Assembly (NCBI GenBank): GCA_002451435.1
Contig: DKCF01000081.1
Span: 773-17,908 of the forward strand
Origin: Bifidobacterium sp. UBA6881
GTDB lineage: Bacteria; Actinomycetota; Actinomycetes; Actinomycetales; Bifidobacteriaceae
Length of the DNA: 17,136 bases
Direction: 5' to 3'
Shown here: in pieces, positions 6,108 through 13,788 of the stretch
Numbering within the stretch: position 1 is the stretch's first letter
How the letters are laid out: every line of letters begins with the position of its first letter
Notes under the pieces: model-generated
Told to the model about the DNA's origin: nothing
The model's input: only the letters and a program-made list of their open reading frames with translations
Databases searched by the model: none
Translations under genes and position numbers: made by a program

Positions 6108-8285
6108 ATGAAATCTCGTACAGCATCGATGGGCCGAGGCTTGGACGGCATCCGTCGCCTCGTTCGGGGAATAATCGCGGTTCTGATATTGGCGGCCACC
6201 GCATTCACCGCGGCTGCGACGCCATCTTCCGCGCAGGCCGATGAGACGAAGGGCAATGATGGAAACCTCAAGACCCTGCGCATTGGGTTCCCCTCGTCCG
6301 GCAGCAACTGGGCTGGCGGGGCTCTTGGCGTCGCTGTGGCGAAGGGATATCTGGACGAATACCTCAAGCCGTTGGGATACAAGGCGCAGACGACGGGTTT
6401 CGTTGGTGCCGCGCCGGCATTGCATGAAGCCTTGGCATCAGGTGACTTGGATTACGTGAACTATGCCGGATTCGCAGGTATCCTCGGCAAGTCCAAGGGC
6501 GTCGACACCACGTTGCTCGGCGTCACCGCATATAACTCCGGTTGGCGTCTCGTGGCGTCCACGGCGTCCGGCATACGCAAGCTCTCCGACCTCAAAGGCA
6601 AGAAAATCGCCTACCAGCGCGGTGCCGCGCCCCAGATGTACATGATCAAGGTGCTCAAGGAAGCCGGACTGAAATTCAGCGATGTAGAGGCGGTGAACGC
6701 CTCGCTGCCCGACGGTCTGTCCACATTGGCGTCGAATGGTGTCGACGCCGCGGTGACCAATGCCGGTCAGGAACAGCAGCTGGTCAATGAGGGCAAGGCG
6801 CGCGTGCTGCACATCGGCAAGGACGCCGACCGCAAAACCTACTACGAGCCAACGGTGCTGGTGGCGAACCGCACGTTCAACAAGAAGCATCCCGATGTCT
6901 CCGCGGCCATTCTTCAGGCCATGCTCAAGGCGAAGGACGACATCGTCGCCGACCATGAGGCATACATCAAACTGTCCTCACAGAAATCCGGCAATCCGCT
7001 GAATGTCGTGCGCGCCACGGAAGTGGATGACGCGAAGACCGGCTACCCGATGTCGCTGTCTTCCTCGCTGATCGATTCGATGAAATCCGTCCAGCAATTC
7101 GAGCTCGACAACTCGCTGATCAGCCGTTCCATCGACATCGTCGATTGGACCGACCCGAAACCGTTGCGCACCGCCATCGCAGAATACCGCCAGCAGACGC
7201 TGGGCGAAAGCAAGACGAAAGCTCGTGCCGCCGCGGATAAGGCAGTCTCCGGAGTCGTGCAGGCCGCGTCCGCGTCCGCAGAAGCATCGAAGTCCCGCAA
7301 CAGCAGGATTTTCGTCACGGTCGTGTTGCCCATCCTCGTCTATGTGTTGGCCTCCCTCCTCATCGTGCTGGGGCGTCGACGGGTGATTCGCAAGATCGAC
7401 GCGTTGGAACGCCATGAGGAGAAGGCGATCGCGCATCGTGACGAGACGGAATCGGACCCGTCGGCTCGGAAGGATTCGGAAGCGTCGGACGATTCGGCCT
7501 CGTACCGTGGCGCGTTGCTGAACCTGCGCAAGATACTGACGGCGCTGTTCGCATTGATTCTTCCGGTCGGCATACTTGTGGCATGGCACACCGTTTCCGC
7601 CGCGCAGCTCGTCTCCTCGCTGATCATGCCGTCCATCTCGTCCGTGGGCAAGACCATTGTCGCGGAACTGGCCGGTCCCAACGGCACCTTCGTCGGAGAC
7701 GTGGCCATCAGTGTGAGCCGCATTCTCAAGGGATACGCTTTGGCCTTGGTGTTCGGATTGCTGTTCGGCGTGCTCATGGGCATGAGCCTGAACGTGCACC
7801 GGTTCTTCATGCTGACGTTCAAGGCGTTCCGTCAGATTCCGATGATGGCCTGGGTGCCGCTACTGGTGATGTGGTTCGGCATCGGCGAAGGCTCGAAGGT
7901 CGCGGTGATTTTCCTTGCGGCGTTCTTCCCCATTCTGGTGAACACCATCGATGGCATCTCCCGCACGGACCCCCATCTGGTCGAAGTCGGACGCATGTAC
8001 CAGTTCTCCCGCTGGCGCATGTTCCGCGAAGTGTATTTGCCTTCGGCGCTGCCCAGCATATTCGTGGGGCTCAAACTCGCACTCGGCATCTCCTGGATGG
8101 CGGTGGTGGGCGCCGAAATGATCGCGGCGAGCTCCGGCATCGGTTTCCGCATCAACGACGCGCGAAGCCTGATGGACTACTCCATCGTGTTCGCCGGCAT
8201 GATCGTCATCGCGGTCGCGGGCGTCATCATGGACGCCGTGCTTTCCCTGATCGCGCATATTTCCACACCATGGACAAGGAAGTGA
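6108..8285 (+). CDS. Fused ABC importer subunit: sulfonate-type binding protein joined to permease
   Basis: A 725-aa protein joining two normally separate subunits. Residues 1-44 are a signal peptide ending in a plausible SAQA|DE cleavage site, with no lipobox cysteine. Residues about 50-360 are a solute-binding domain of the SsuA/TauA/NMT1 kind (TLRIGFPSSGSNWAGGALG near its start). An Ala-rich stalk (about 363-399) leads to a transmembrane helix (401-422) followed by RRRVIRK, which fits a positive-inside exit. A charged cytoplasmic linker (about 423-474) precedes an SsuC-type permease with its EAA loop at about 626-656 (EVGRMYQFSRWRMF). The topology is self-consistent. AAGGGG before ATG 6108 decides the start; the upstream ATG at 6006 would hide the signal peptide. 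Candidate substrates are organosulfonates or sulfate esters. Taurine, nitrate and thiamine-precursor importers share the fold, so the substrate is inferred from context. Confidence 0.88.
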   Translation: MKSRTASMGRGLDGIRRLVRGIIAVLILAATAFTAAATPSSAQADETKGNDGNLKTLRIGFPSSGSNWAGGALGVAVAKGYLDEYLKPLGYKAQTTGFVGAAPALHEALASGDLDYVNYAGFAGILGKSKGVDTTLLGVTAYNSGWRLVASTASGIRKLSDLKGKKIAYQRGAAPQMYMIKVLKEAGLKFSDVEAVNASLPDGLSTLASNGVDAAVTNAGQEQQLVNEGKARVLHIGKDADRKTYYEPTVLVANRTFNKKHPDVSAAILQAMLKAKDDIVADHEAYIKLSSQKSGNPLNVVRATEVDDAKTGYPMSLSSSLIDSMKSVQQFELDNSLISRSIDIVDWTDPKPLRTAIAEYRQQTLGESKTKARAAADKAVSGVVQAASASAEASKSRNSRIFVTVVLPILVYVLASLLIVLGRRRVIRKIDALERHEEKAIAHRDETESDPSARKDSEASDDSASYRGALLNLRKILTALFALILPVGILVAWHTVSAAQLVSSLIMPSISSVGKTIVAELAGPNGTFVGDVAISVSRILKGYALALVFGLLFGVLMGMSLNVHRFFMLTFKAFRQIPMMAWVPLLVMWFGIGEGSKVAVIFLAAFFPILVNTIDGISRTDPHLVEVGRMYQFSRWRMFREVYLPSALPSIFVGLKLALGISWMAVVGAEMIAASSGIGFRINDARSLMDYSIVFAGMIVIAVAGVIMDAVLSLIAHISTPWTRK

Positions 8286-8289
8286 TTGT

Positions 8290-9042
8290 ATGACCGGAAG
8301 TCTTTCCCTTCATAACGTATACAAAGGTTTCAATGTGCACGGCAAGGCGGTGAGCGTCCTGGAAGGCGTGAACCTCGATGTGCACGATGGCGAGTTCCTT
8401 GTCATCGTCGGACATTCCGGCTGCGGCAAATCGACGCTGCTGAAGATCATCGCGGGCTTGGAACGGCAGGATCGCGGTTCCGTGACGTTGGATGGGCAGA
8501 CGATCACGGCTCCGGGATTCGACCGCGGCATGATTTTCCAGGAGCATCGTCTGCTTCCATGGAAAAGCTGCATCTCCAACGTGATGCTTGGACTGTACGG
8601 CCAGCCCAAGGAGGAGCGCAGAAAAATCGCCCAACGGTATCTGGACATGGTCAAGCTCGGCGGATTCGAGAACGCATATCCAAGCCAGCTGTCGGGCGGC
8701 ATGTCCCAGCGTGCCGCCATCGCCAGGGCTTTGGCTCCCAAGCCCAAGGTGCTGCTGCTGGACGAGCCGTTCGGTGCGTTGGACGCTCTGACCAAGATGG
8801 AGCTGCAGGATGAGATGCTGCGGATTCGGCAGCAGCAGAAGACCACGATGGTCATGGTGACGCATGACATCGAAGAGGCCGTGTACCTCGCCGACCGCAT
8901 CGTGGTGATGTCGAGCAGACCGGGACGCATCGAGGATGTGATCGACCTGCATTTCGACGAAGGGCAGCGTGATCGCGGAAGCGCCCACTTCGCGGCGTAC
9001 AAGAAGCAGGTGCTGGACCACTTCATCACACAGACGGCCTGA
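8290..9042 (+). CDS. ABC importer ATPase, SsuB/TauB-like
   Basis: A 250-aa nucleotide-binding subunit that would power the fused importer just upstream. All motifs are intact: Walker A GHSGCGKST (41-49), Q-loop FQEHRLLPW, signature LSGGMSQR, Walker B VLLLDEPFGALD and the switch histidine in VTHDIEEA. The sequence class is that of nitrate/sulfonate/taurine importers. Its ATG is 4 nt after the permease stop, and the AAGGAAG ribosome site lies inside the end of the permease gene, so the two are translationally coupled. Two copies are presumably needed per transporter, working with a dimer of the fused subunit. Confidence 0.92.
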   Translation: MTGSLSLHNVYKGFNVHGKAVSVLEGVNLDVHDGEFLVIVGHSGCGKSTLLKIIAGLERQDRGSVTLDGQTITAPGFDRGMIFQEHRLLPWKSCISNVMLGLYGQPKEERRKIAQRYLDMVKLGGFENAYPSQLSGGMSQRAAIARALAPKPKVLLLDEPFGALDALTKMELQDEMLRIRQQQKTTMVMVTHDIEEAVYLADRIVVMSSRPGRIEDVIDLHFDEGQRDRGSAHFAAYKKQVLDHFITQTA

Positions 9043-9134
9043 CCGTCGTAGGCCGGCGCGATACACCGACGACCGGAAACAACTTCAGGCAACCGCATAT
9101 CAGAATTTTTCAACCCGACTCAAGGAGAACAATC

Positions 9135-10667
9135 ATGGGCTATCCCTCGGTATACCCGACCGGCGTCACGGTCTACAACCCCGACAAGGCGTGGAACGGA
9201 TTCACGTTGCTGCCGACGAAAAGCGGCGCTCTGCTGATCGACATGAACGGCCGCGAGGTGAATCGTTGGGCCGGATTGGCTGGCTTCCCGAACAAGCTGC
9301 TTCCGGGTGGTTCCGTGTTCGGTTCGTCCGGCTCGCGTGGCGGTGACGCCGCCTACCAGGATCAGCTGGACCTCCTGCAGGTGTCTTGGGACGGCCATGT
9401 CGAATGGAAATGGGACCACACCGAGCTCGTGCACGACGAAGGCAAGGAACCCAGCTACCAGGCTCGCCAGCATCATGACTTCGAGCGCGAGGGCTCTCCG
9501 ACTGGCTACTATGCGCCGGGCCTGGCACCCAAAACCGATTCGGGCAACACGCTGATCCTCACCCACGAGAACTCCTACCATCCCGAAATCTCCGACAAGC
9601 TGCTGATCGACGACAAGATCATCGAGGTGACATGGGACGGCGAAGTGGTCTGGCAGTGGCGCGCCGCCGAGCATTTCGACGAATACGGTTTCTCGGACAC
9701 CGCGAAGCGCTCCCTGTACGCCAACCCGTCCATGCGAGGCGTCGCCGGCGGCGACTGGCTGCATGTCAACTGCATTTCCACTGTCGGACCGAACAAGTGG
9801 TATGACCGTGGCGACGAACGGTTCAATCCGGACAACATCCTCTTCGATGCGCGCAACGCGAATTTCCTGGCGATCATCTCCAAGGAAACCGGCAAGATCG
9901 TATGGCGTCTTGGTCCCGATTTCACCGGCCCGGACGTTCCGGAGGCGGTGCGCAAGATCGGTCCGATCATCGGCCAGCATCATTTCCACCTCATTCCCCA
10001 GGGTCTGCCGGGGGCCGGCAACCTGCTGGTCTTCGACAATGGAGGCGCGGCCGGTTACGATGCGCCGAACGCCATCGCTCCGGACGGCACCAACGCCGTG
10101 CACCGCGATTACTCCCGTGTACTGGAAATCAACCCGATCACATTGGAGATCGTATGGCAGTACACGCCGATCGAAGCGGGATTCCTGCCGTTCTCCGATG
10201 GCTCCAAGTTCTACTCGTCGTATATCTCCTCCGCACAGCGCCTGGAGAACGGCAACACGCTGATCACCGAAGGATCCGATGGTCGCGTCATCGAGGTCAC
10301 TCCGGAACATGAGCTGGTGTGGGAATACATCAATCCCTACTTCCGCGACATGGTCCCCGGATTCCCCTCGAACATGACGTACCGTGCCTATCGCGCGCCG
10401 TACGACTGGGTGCCGCAGGTGCCCAAGCCGCAGGAAACCGCCATCGAACCGATCGACAACACCACGTTCCGTGTGCCTGGCGCCAGCAGCGACAAGCTGA
10501 AGGTGACGACAGTCGAGGGCATCAACCCCAAGCAGGAGGCGCTGACCGGCATCGCGGATGAGGACGACAAGGATGAGAAGTCCGACCACGTCGATTTCTG
10601 CATGGTGCGTCTCGACAAGAACGCGCTGAACGACACGGGTGACAAGAAGTTCTCGATCGGCCTGTGA
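9135..10667 (+). CDS. Arylsulfotransferase (ASST)-family beta-propeller protein, no signal peptide
   Basis: A 510-aa protein with the repeating blades of the ASST propeller. GNTLI/GNLLV strands alternate with DG-x-V-x-W-x-W strands (around residues 85-93, and in VTWDGEVVWQW, LEIVWQY, HELVWEY). Candidate active-site histidines are His210 (DWLHVNC) and the cluster His282/283/285 (GQHHFH), with another pair at 113-114. Known ASSTs move sulfate from an aryl sulfate to a phenol through a sulfo-histidine and are normally exported. This one begins MGYPSVYPTG with no signal peptide or membrane helix, so it appears cytosolic. It follows the ABC ATPase by 92 bp, has AGGAG about 8 nt before the ATG, and ends at a terminator, so it probably acts on what the importer brings in. 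The family is fairly sure; the reaction is not. Its highly charged C-terminal region (about 470-495) is probably flexible. Confidence 0.8.
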   Translation: MGYPSVYPTGVTVYNPDKAWNGFTLLPTKSGALLIDMNGREVNRWAGLAGFPNKLLPGGSVFGSSGSRGGDAAYQDQLDLLQVSWDGHVEWKWDHTELVHDEGKEPSYQARQHHDFEREGSPTGYYAPGLAPKTDSGNTLILTHENSYHPEISDKLLIDDKIIEVTWDGEVVWQWRAAEHFDEYGFSDTAKRSLYANPSMRGVAGGDWLHVNCISTVGPNKWYDRGDERFNPDNILFDARNANFLAIISKETGKIVWRLGPDFTGPDVPEAVRKIGPIIGQHHFHLIPQGLPGAGNLLVFDNGGAAGYDAPNAIAPDGTNAVHRDYSRVLEINPITLEIVWQYTPIEAGFLPFSDGSKFYSSYISSAQRLENGNTLITEGSDGRVIEVTPEHELVWEYINPYFRDMVPGFPSNMTYRAYRAPYDWVPQVPKPQETAIEPIDNTTFRVPGASSDKLKVTTVEGINPKQEALTGIADEDDKDEKSDHVDFCMVRLDKNALNDTGDKKFSIGL

Positions 10668-10677
10668 TTTGGGTGCG

Positions 10678-10711
10678 ATGCGGATCGTGCCATGGACGGC
10701 GCGATCCGCAT
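10678..10711 (+). terminator. Intrinsic terminator after the arylsulfotransferase gene
   Basis: A 10-bp perfect outer stem (10678-10687 with 10702-10711) continues inward for four more pairs, one of them G-U, to a 6-nt loop. It is followed by TTCGTTC. It begins about 10 nt after the stop codon and closes the transporter-sulfotransferase unit. Confidence 0.75.
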
Positions 10712-10802
10712 TTCGTTCACATAATGCGTCATAGGCAACGGATATAGCGAATCCTCCGAAAACGCTGGTGTCGAGTTGCATATAGAGTGATAATAGGGCA
10801 TA

Positions 10803-10831
10803 GGAAAACTACAGAAAAAAATAAGTTTTCC
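10803..10831. repeat. 8-bp inverted repeat GGAAAACT/AGTTTTCC
   Basis: Two perfect 8-bp arms (10803-10810 and 10824-10831) flank an A-rich 13-nt spacer in the AT-rich region before the YeiH gene. The arms share GAAAAC with the dyad at 5961-5977. They may be a regulatory site or chance in AT-rich sequence. Confidence 0.3.
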
Positions 10832-10884
10832 ACCTTCCCGAAACGATTGCATGGGGATTGCGAAAGTGTTGGGAATAGGCGCTT

Positions 10885-10904
10885 ATTGCCAATAATTTGG
10901 CAAT
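10885..10904. promoter_or_regulatory. ATTGCCAA-TAAT-TTGGCAAT dyad, candidate operator
   Basis: A perfect 8-4-8 inverted repeat lies 60-80 bp before the YeiH start. Its right arm contains TTGGCA (10897-10902), which could serve as a -35 box with AATCAT (10920-10925) as -10 at 17-nt spacing. A bound protein would then cover the promoter. The nine bases CCAATAATT also occur, on the other strand, at 3247-3255 in the reductase control region. Confidence 0.5.
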
Positions 10905-10964
10905 CCTCATACGTGCCTGAATCATTGTGCAACATAAATCGACAACAGAGAGATAGGGGGATTT

Positions 10965-12428
10965 ATGTCTTCTGTAAAGGAAGTGAATACCCAAAGGGAA
11001 ACCCGTAGGAAGGAATCGGCGCCCACCGCCGCCAGCGGTCAGGGAGTGCTGGGCAGCGAGGATTGGTGGGCGGTGTTCATCGGCTTGGGCATCGTGGCAT
11101 TCGCCATACTGCTGTGGCTGGCCGGGCAGTCGTTGAACCTGTTCGCGGCCAAGATTCCCAGCTGGTCGAATTGGGCGTTCCTGTTCAATGGCGGCGAGGT
11201 GACCAAGGACGGCGAGACCTCCGTGGTCGCAGGTCTTATCGGACGATTGCCGAACATCATCGCGCTGTTCGTGCTGTTCGCCGCGGTGTTCACCATCGCC
11301 GCGCATTTTCTGAAATTGCGCACGAGCTCGTATCTTGCCGGTTTCACCGTGCTGTTCGTGTTGAGCTTCGTCGTGAACGTGTTCAGTTCATCCAAATTCG
11401 CCAATTCCTACAATCTGGAGGCGCCGCTGGTCGCGTTGGCCATCGGCCTGATTCTCGGCAACCTGTTCAACGTGGAGCGTCTGTTCGGCGGCGCATTGCG
11501 CACGGAACTCTATGTGAAGGTCGGCATCATTCTGCTTGGCGCCACGTTGCCGTTCACCACGATTCTCAAGGCGGGTCCCATCGCTTTGGCCCACGCCACC
11601 GTCGTCGCGGTCTCCACCTTCCTCATCATCTACTTCGTGGCCACCAAGGTGTTCAGCATCGATAAGCGCTTCGCCGCGACTCTGGGTGCGGGCGGCTCCA
11701 TCTGCGGCGTCTCCGCCGGCATCGCAGTCGGCTCCGCGGTGAAGGCCCGCAAGGAACAGGTGTCCGCCGCGATTTCCATCGTCGTGGTTTGGGCCATCAT
11801 CGCCATCTTCCTGCTTACCGCCCTTGCCAAGGGTCTTGGACTTCCTGACGGTGTGGCCGGTGCATGGGTCGGTACGTCGGAATTCGCAGACGCGGCCGGT
11901 ATCACCGCGGCATCCAGCTTCGGCGATCAGGGCATTGCGGCATTCACGTTGGTGAAGGTCGTAGGCCGCGACATCTTCATCGGCGTGTGGAGCCTGGTGC
12001 TGTCCATCATCGCCATCACGTTCTGGGACAGGCAGGACCGCATCAAGGAAGCCAAGGCCGCAGGCAAGGATGTTTCCGCACTGCCCAAGGAGAAAACCGA
12101 TGTCTCTCAGATCTGGCACCGCTTCCCGAAGTTCGTCATCGGCTTCTTCATCGCGTCCATCGTGCTGACCATCGTGATCGCGGCGTCTGGCGCGGCGGCA
12201 TCCGCCGATATCACGGCGAATCTGGTGACCCCGGTGAAGGAACTGCGCACTTGGGCGTTCACGTTCACGTTCCTTTCCATCGGCCTGACCACGCGTTTCA
12301 AGGAACTGTCGAACCTCGGTTGGAAGCCCATCGCGGCGTTCAGCATCGGGGCCGTGGTGAACATCACATTGGGATTCGTGCTTTCCGATGTCGTGCTGCA
12401 TGACTTCTGGGCCGCGATCTCAGCCTGA
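10965..12428 (+). CDS. YeiH-family (putative sulfate exporter) membrane transporter, long form
   Basis: A 487-aa polytopic membrane protein. The family core starts near residue 148 (NLEAPLVALAIGLILGN). It contains the hallmark GAGGSICGVSAGIAVGSA motif and ends with the SIGLTTRFKEL helix hairpin. Family members are usually about 340-350 aa. The extra length here is an N-terminal region of some 145 residues with about three additional membrane segments after a polar tail (1-28), plus a charged loop near residues 350-385. The family name 'putative sulfate exporter' comes mainly from gene neighbourhoods in sulfonate degraders, so the substrate and direction are not proven. Here it could move sulfite, sulfate or a related anion. 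GGGGG lies 4 nt before the ATG. The next gene follows by 18 bp. Confidence 0.82.
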   Translation: MSSVKEVNTQRETRRKESAPTAASGQGVLGSEDWWAVFIGLGIVAFAILLWLAGQSLNLFAAKIPSWSNWAFLFNGGEVTKDGETSVVAGLIGRLPNIIALFVLFAAVFTIAAHFLKLRTSSYLAGFTVLFVLSFVVNVFSSSKFANSYNLEAPLVALAIGLILGNLFNVERLFGGALRTELYVKVGIILLGATLPFTTILKAGPIALAHATVVAVSTFLIIYFVATKVFSIDKRFAATLGAGGSICGVSAGIAVGSAVKARKEQVSAAISIVVVWAIIAIFLLTALAKGLGLPDGVAGAWVGTSEFADAAGITAASSFGDQGIAAFTLVKVVGRDIFIGVWSLVLSIIAITFWDRQDRIKEAKAAGKDVSALPKEKTDVSQIWHRFPKFVIGFFIASIVLTIVIAASGAAASADITANLVTPVKELRTWAFTFTFLSIGLTTRFKELSNLGWKPIAAFSIGAVVNITLGFVLSDVVLHDFWAAISA

Positions 12429-12446
12429 TGCAAAGGATGGGAGAAC

Positions 12447-12818
12447 ATGGCGACTGTTGAAAGCGCCCGTGGCGTGCGCGACGCGGAGAATGTCGATTCG
12501 TTGCCGGTGATATGGAGGACCATCATCGAGATTCCATTGGGGGATTCCACCCGTTGCACGCGGCAGCCGTTCGTGGATTCGCTGGACAGATTGTCGGCGC
12601 GCGCCGAGCGTCTGGCACGGGCGAAGGAACTGTTGCTGGCGGTGGAACGCATCACCCAAGCGAGCGATTGGGTAGTCACCATCACTCCCAAAAAAGTGTT
12701 CGCGGAACGGTTCGGGGAGGAATTCACCCAGTTGTCCGACGAATTGCAGCATGCCGGATTCACCTATGACGATTACGCCATCCGTGTGGAATACGCCCGC
12801 AAATGGGGCATGCTGTAG
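12447..12818 (+). CDS. Unrecognised 123-aa protein, cotranscribed with the YeiH gene
   Basis: I do not recognise this family. The protein is soluble and charged, with no signal peptide or membrane helix. A likely strand (PVIWRTIIEIPL) is followed by a long helix rich in Arg, Ala and Leu (about 42-70, SLDRLSARAERLARAKELL). Then come a strand SDWVVTITPK, a helix (FGEEFTQLSDELQHAG) and a final DDYAIRVEYARKWGML. The ATG has GGGAG a few bases upstream and begins 18 bp after the YeiH stop, so the two genes are probably one transcript. The gene converges with hemD, leaving 31 bp. It could be a regulatory or accessory partner of the transporter. That is a guess from position only. Codon use matches the neighbours, which supports a real gene. 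Confidence 0.6.
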   Translation: MATVESARGVRDAENVDSLPVIWRTIIEIPLGDSTRCTRQPFVDSLDRLSARAERLARAKELLLAVERITQASDWVVTITPKKVFAERFGEEFTQLSDELQHAGFTYDDYAIRVEYARKWGML

Positions 12819-12849
12819 GCGGGTGAGGTTGTTCGGCGTTGACGTCCGG

Positions 12850-13614
12850 TCACCGGTCCAGCATGAGCTCGATGGTCTTTCGCAGAACATCCCGGTGGTC
12901 GGCCGGCGTCTTCGCCGTTTCGGCATGGATTCGGGTCTCCTGCGCGGTGCTGGGACCGAGCGCGAACAGTTCCGGCCGGTCGGAAAAACACTCGGGCAGA
13001 CGTTCGCGGAGCCTCCATAACCGTCGATATGCCGAGGGACTGGTGACGAGGATTCTGGTGATGACATCGCGTGCGTCGCCGTGATCCGGCCGATGGACAA
13101 TCGACATCGCATTCGTGATGATTCGCGCGGCCTGCTGCTCGTGATCCTCGTTCCACTGGTTCGTATAGATCGGAATGGAACGTACCCGTTCGGGCAGACG
13201 GGTTCCCCGTAGAGCGATGTCACCGCAGAGCAACGCCGTACGGTCATTCGGCAGCGAATGCAACAGCTCCAGCAGCGATTCGCGGTTCTCCGATTGGGGA
13301 ATATGCACATGAATGTGCGCGAGCGAATCCTCGTCGCGGATCTTCCGCAGCATGGCCTGGCTCAATACCAGCAATGTTCCGTGTGGGTGCATATCCGCCC
13401 ATGGCCGCGCGATATCCGAAAGAAACACCCGCAGCGCGAAATTACTGGTGATTATCAACCGATCATAGGCAAGCAGATCGGCGCGTTGCCGAGCATCCAA
13501 CGGCAGCGGTTCGAGGAACCGAAGCGGACAATATATGGTGTTTGAGGATTTTGCCAGCCGTTGTGCGAGATCCTCGGGAATGGCCGTCTGCGGGTAAGTG
13601 ATGAGCCAAGACAT
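12850..13614 (-). CDS. hemD: Uroporphyrinogen-III synthase
   Basis: A 254-aa protein with the sparse HemD signature. It has two half-domains with LIITSNFALRVFL in the first, LLCGDIALRGTRLPE and IPIYTNQW near the middle, and ILVTSPSAYRRLW followed by LFALGPSTAQETRIHA in the second. It cyclises hydroxymethylbilane to uroporphyrinogen III, the step after HemC, whose gene is divergent from it. The ATG at 13614 is preferred over one at 13728. It gives the family's usual length, and the longer form would begin upstream of a minus-strand -10-like TATATT (13669-13664) and overlap the hemC promoter. Its ribosome site is weak (GTGGGCG). HemD proteins diverge strongly, so sequence support is moderate, but the hemC-hemB neighbourhood raises it. 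Confidence 0.78.
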   Translation of the reverse strand: MSWLITYPQTAIPEDLAQRLAKSSNTIYCPLRFLEPLPLDARQRADLLAYDRLIITSNFALRVFLSDIARPWADMHPHGTLLVLSQAMLRKIRDEDSLAHIHVHIPQSENRESLLELLHSLPNDRTALLCGDIALRGTRLPERVRSIPIYTNQWNEDHEQQAARIITNAMSIVHRPDHGDARDVITRILVTSPSAYRRLWRLRERLPECFSDRPELFALGPSTAQETRIHAETAKTPADHRDVLRKTIELMLDR

Positions 13615-13729
13615 ACGCCCACTGTATATCCTGCGATCTTCCGACGAGACCGGCGCGGTTACGAATATATTGATAACCCGCTCAAAATAAAAGATTGAAG
13701 CAACGCGGTCTGTCTCCGGCTGTTCCATC

Positions 13730-13735
13730 TATAAT
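13730..13735 (+). promoter_or_regulatory. -10 box of the hemC-hemB promoter
   Basis: A perfect TATAAT lies 53 nt before the chosen hemC start in the hemD/hemC divergent region. No good -35 box is seen at 16-18 nt, so an activator or a weak promoter is possible. Confidence 0.5.
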
Positions 13736-13788
13736 GGCTTCTGCTTTGCAGGTCCAGCATGGGTTTCGACGAGAGCGGGGTGACTGTG

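Noticed and set aside
9043..9134. Possible hairpin (GTCGT/ACGAC) between the ATPase and arylsulfotransferase genes
   Set aside because: Only five base pairs around a long loop and no T-run; not enough to call a terminator or regulator.
9120..10781. A 553-codon open frame on the minus strand, opposite the arylsulfotransferase homologue
   Set aside because: It is a shadow frame. The plus-strand protein has a ribosome site, repeats typical of its family and a terminator.
12850..13728. Longer hemD form starting at 13728
   Set aside because: It would add 38 residues unlike the family and overlap the hemC promoter region and a likely minus-strand -10 box; 13614 gives the usual length.
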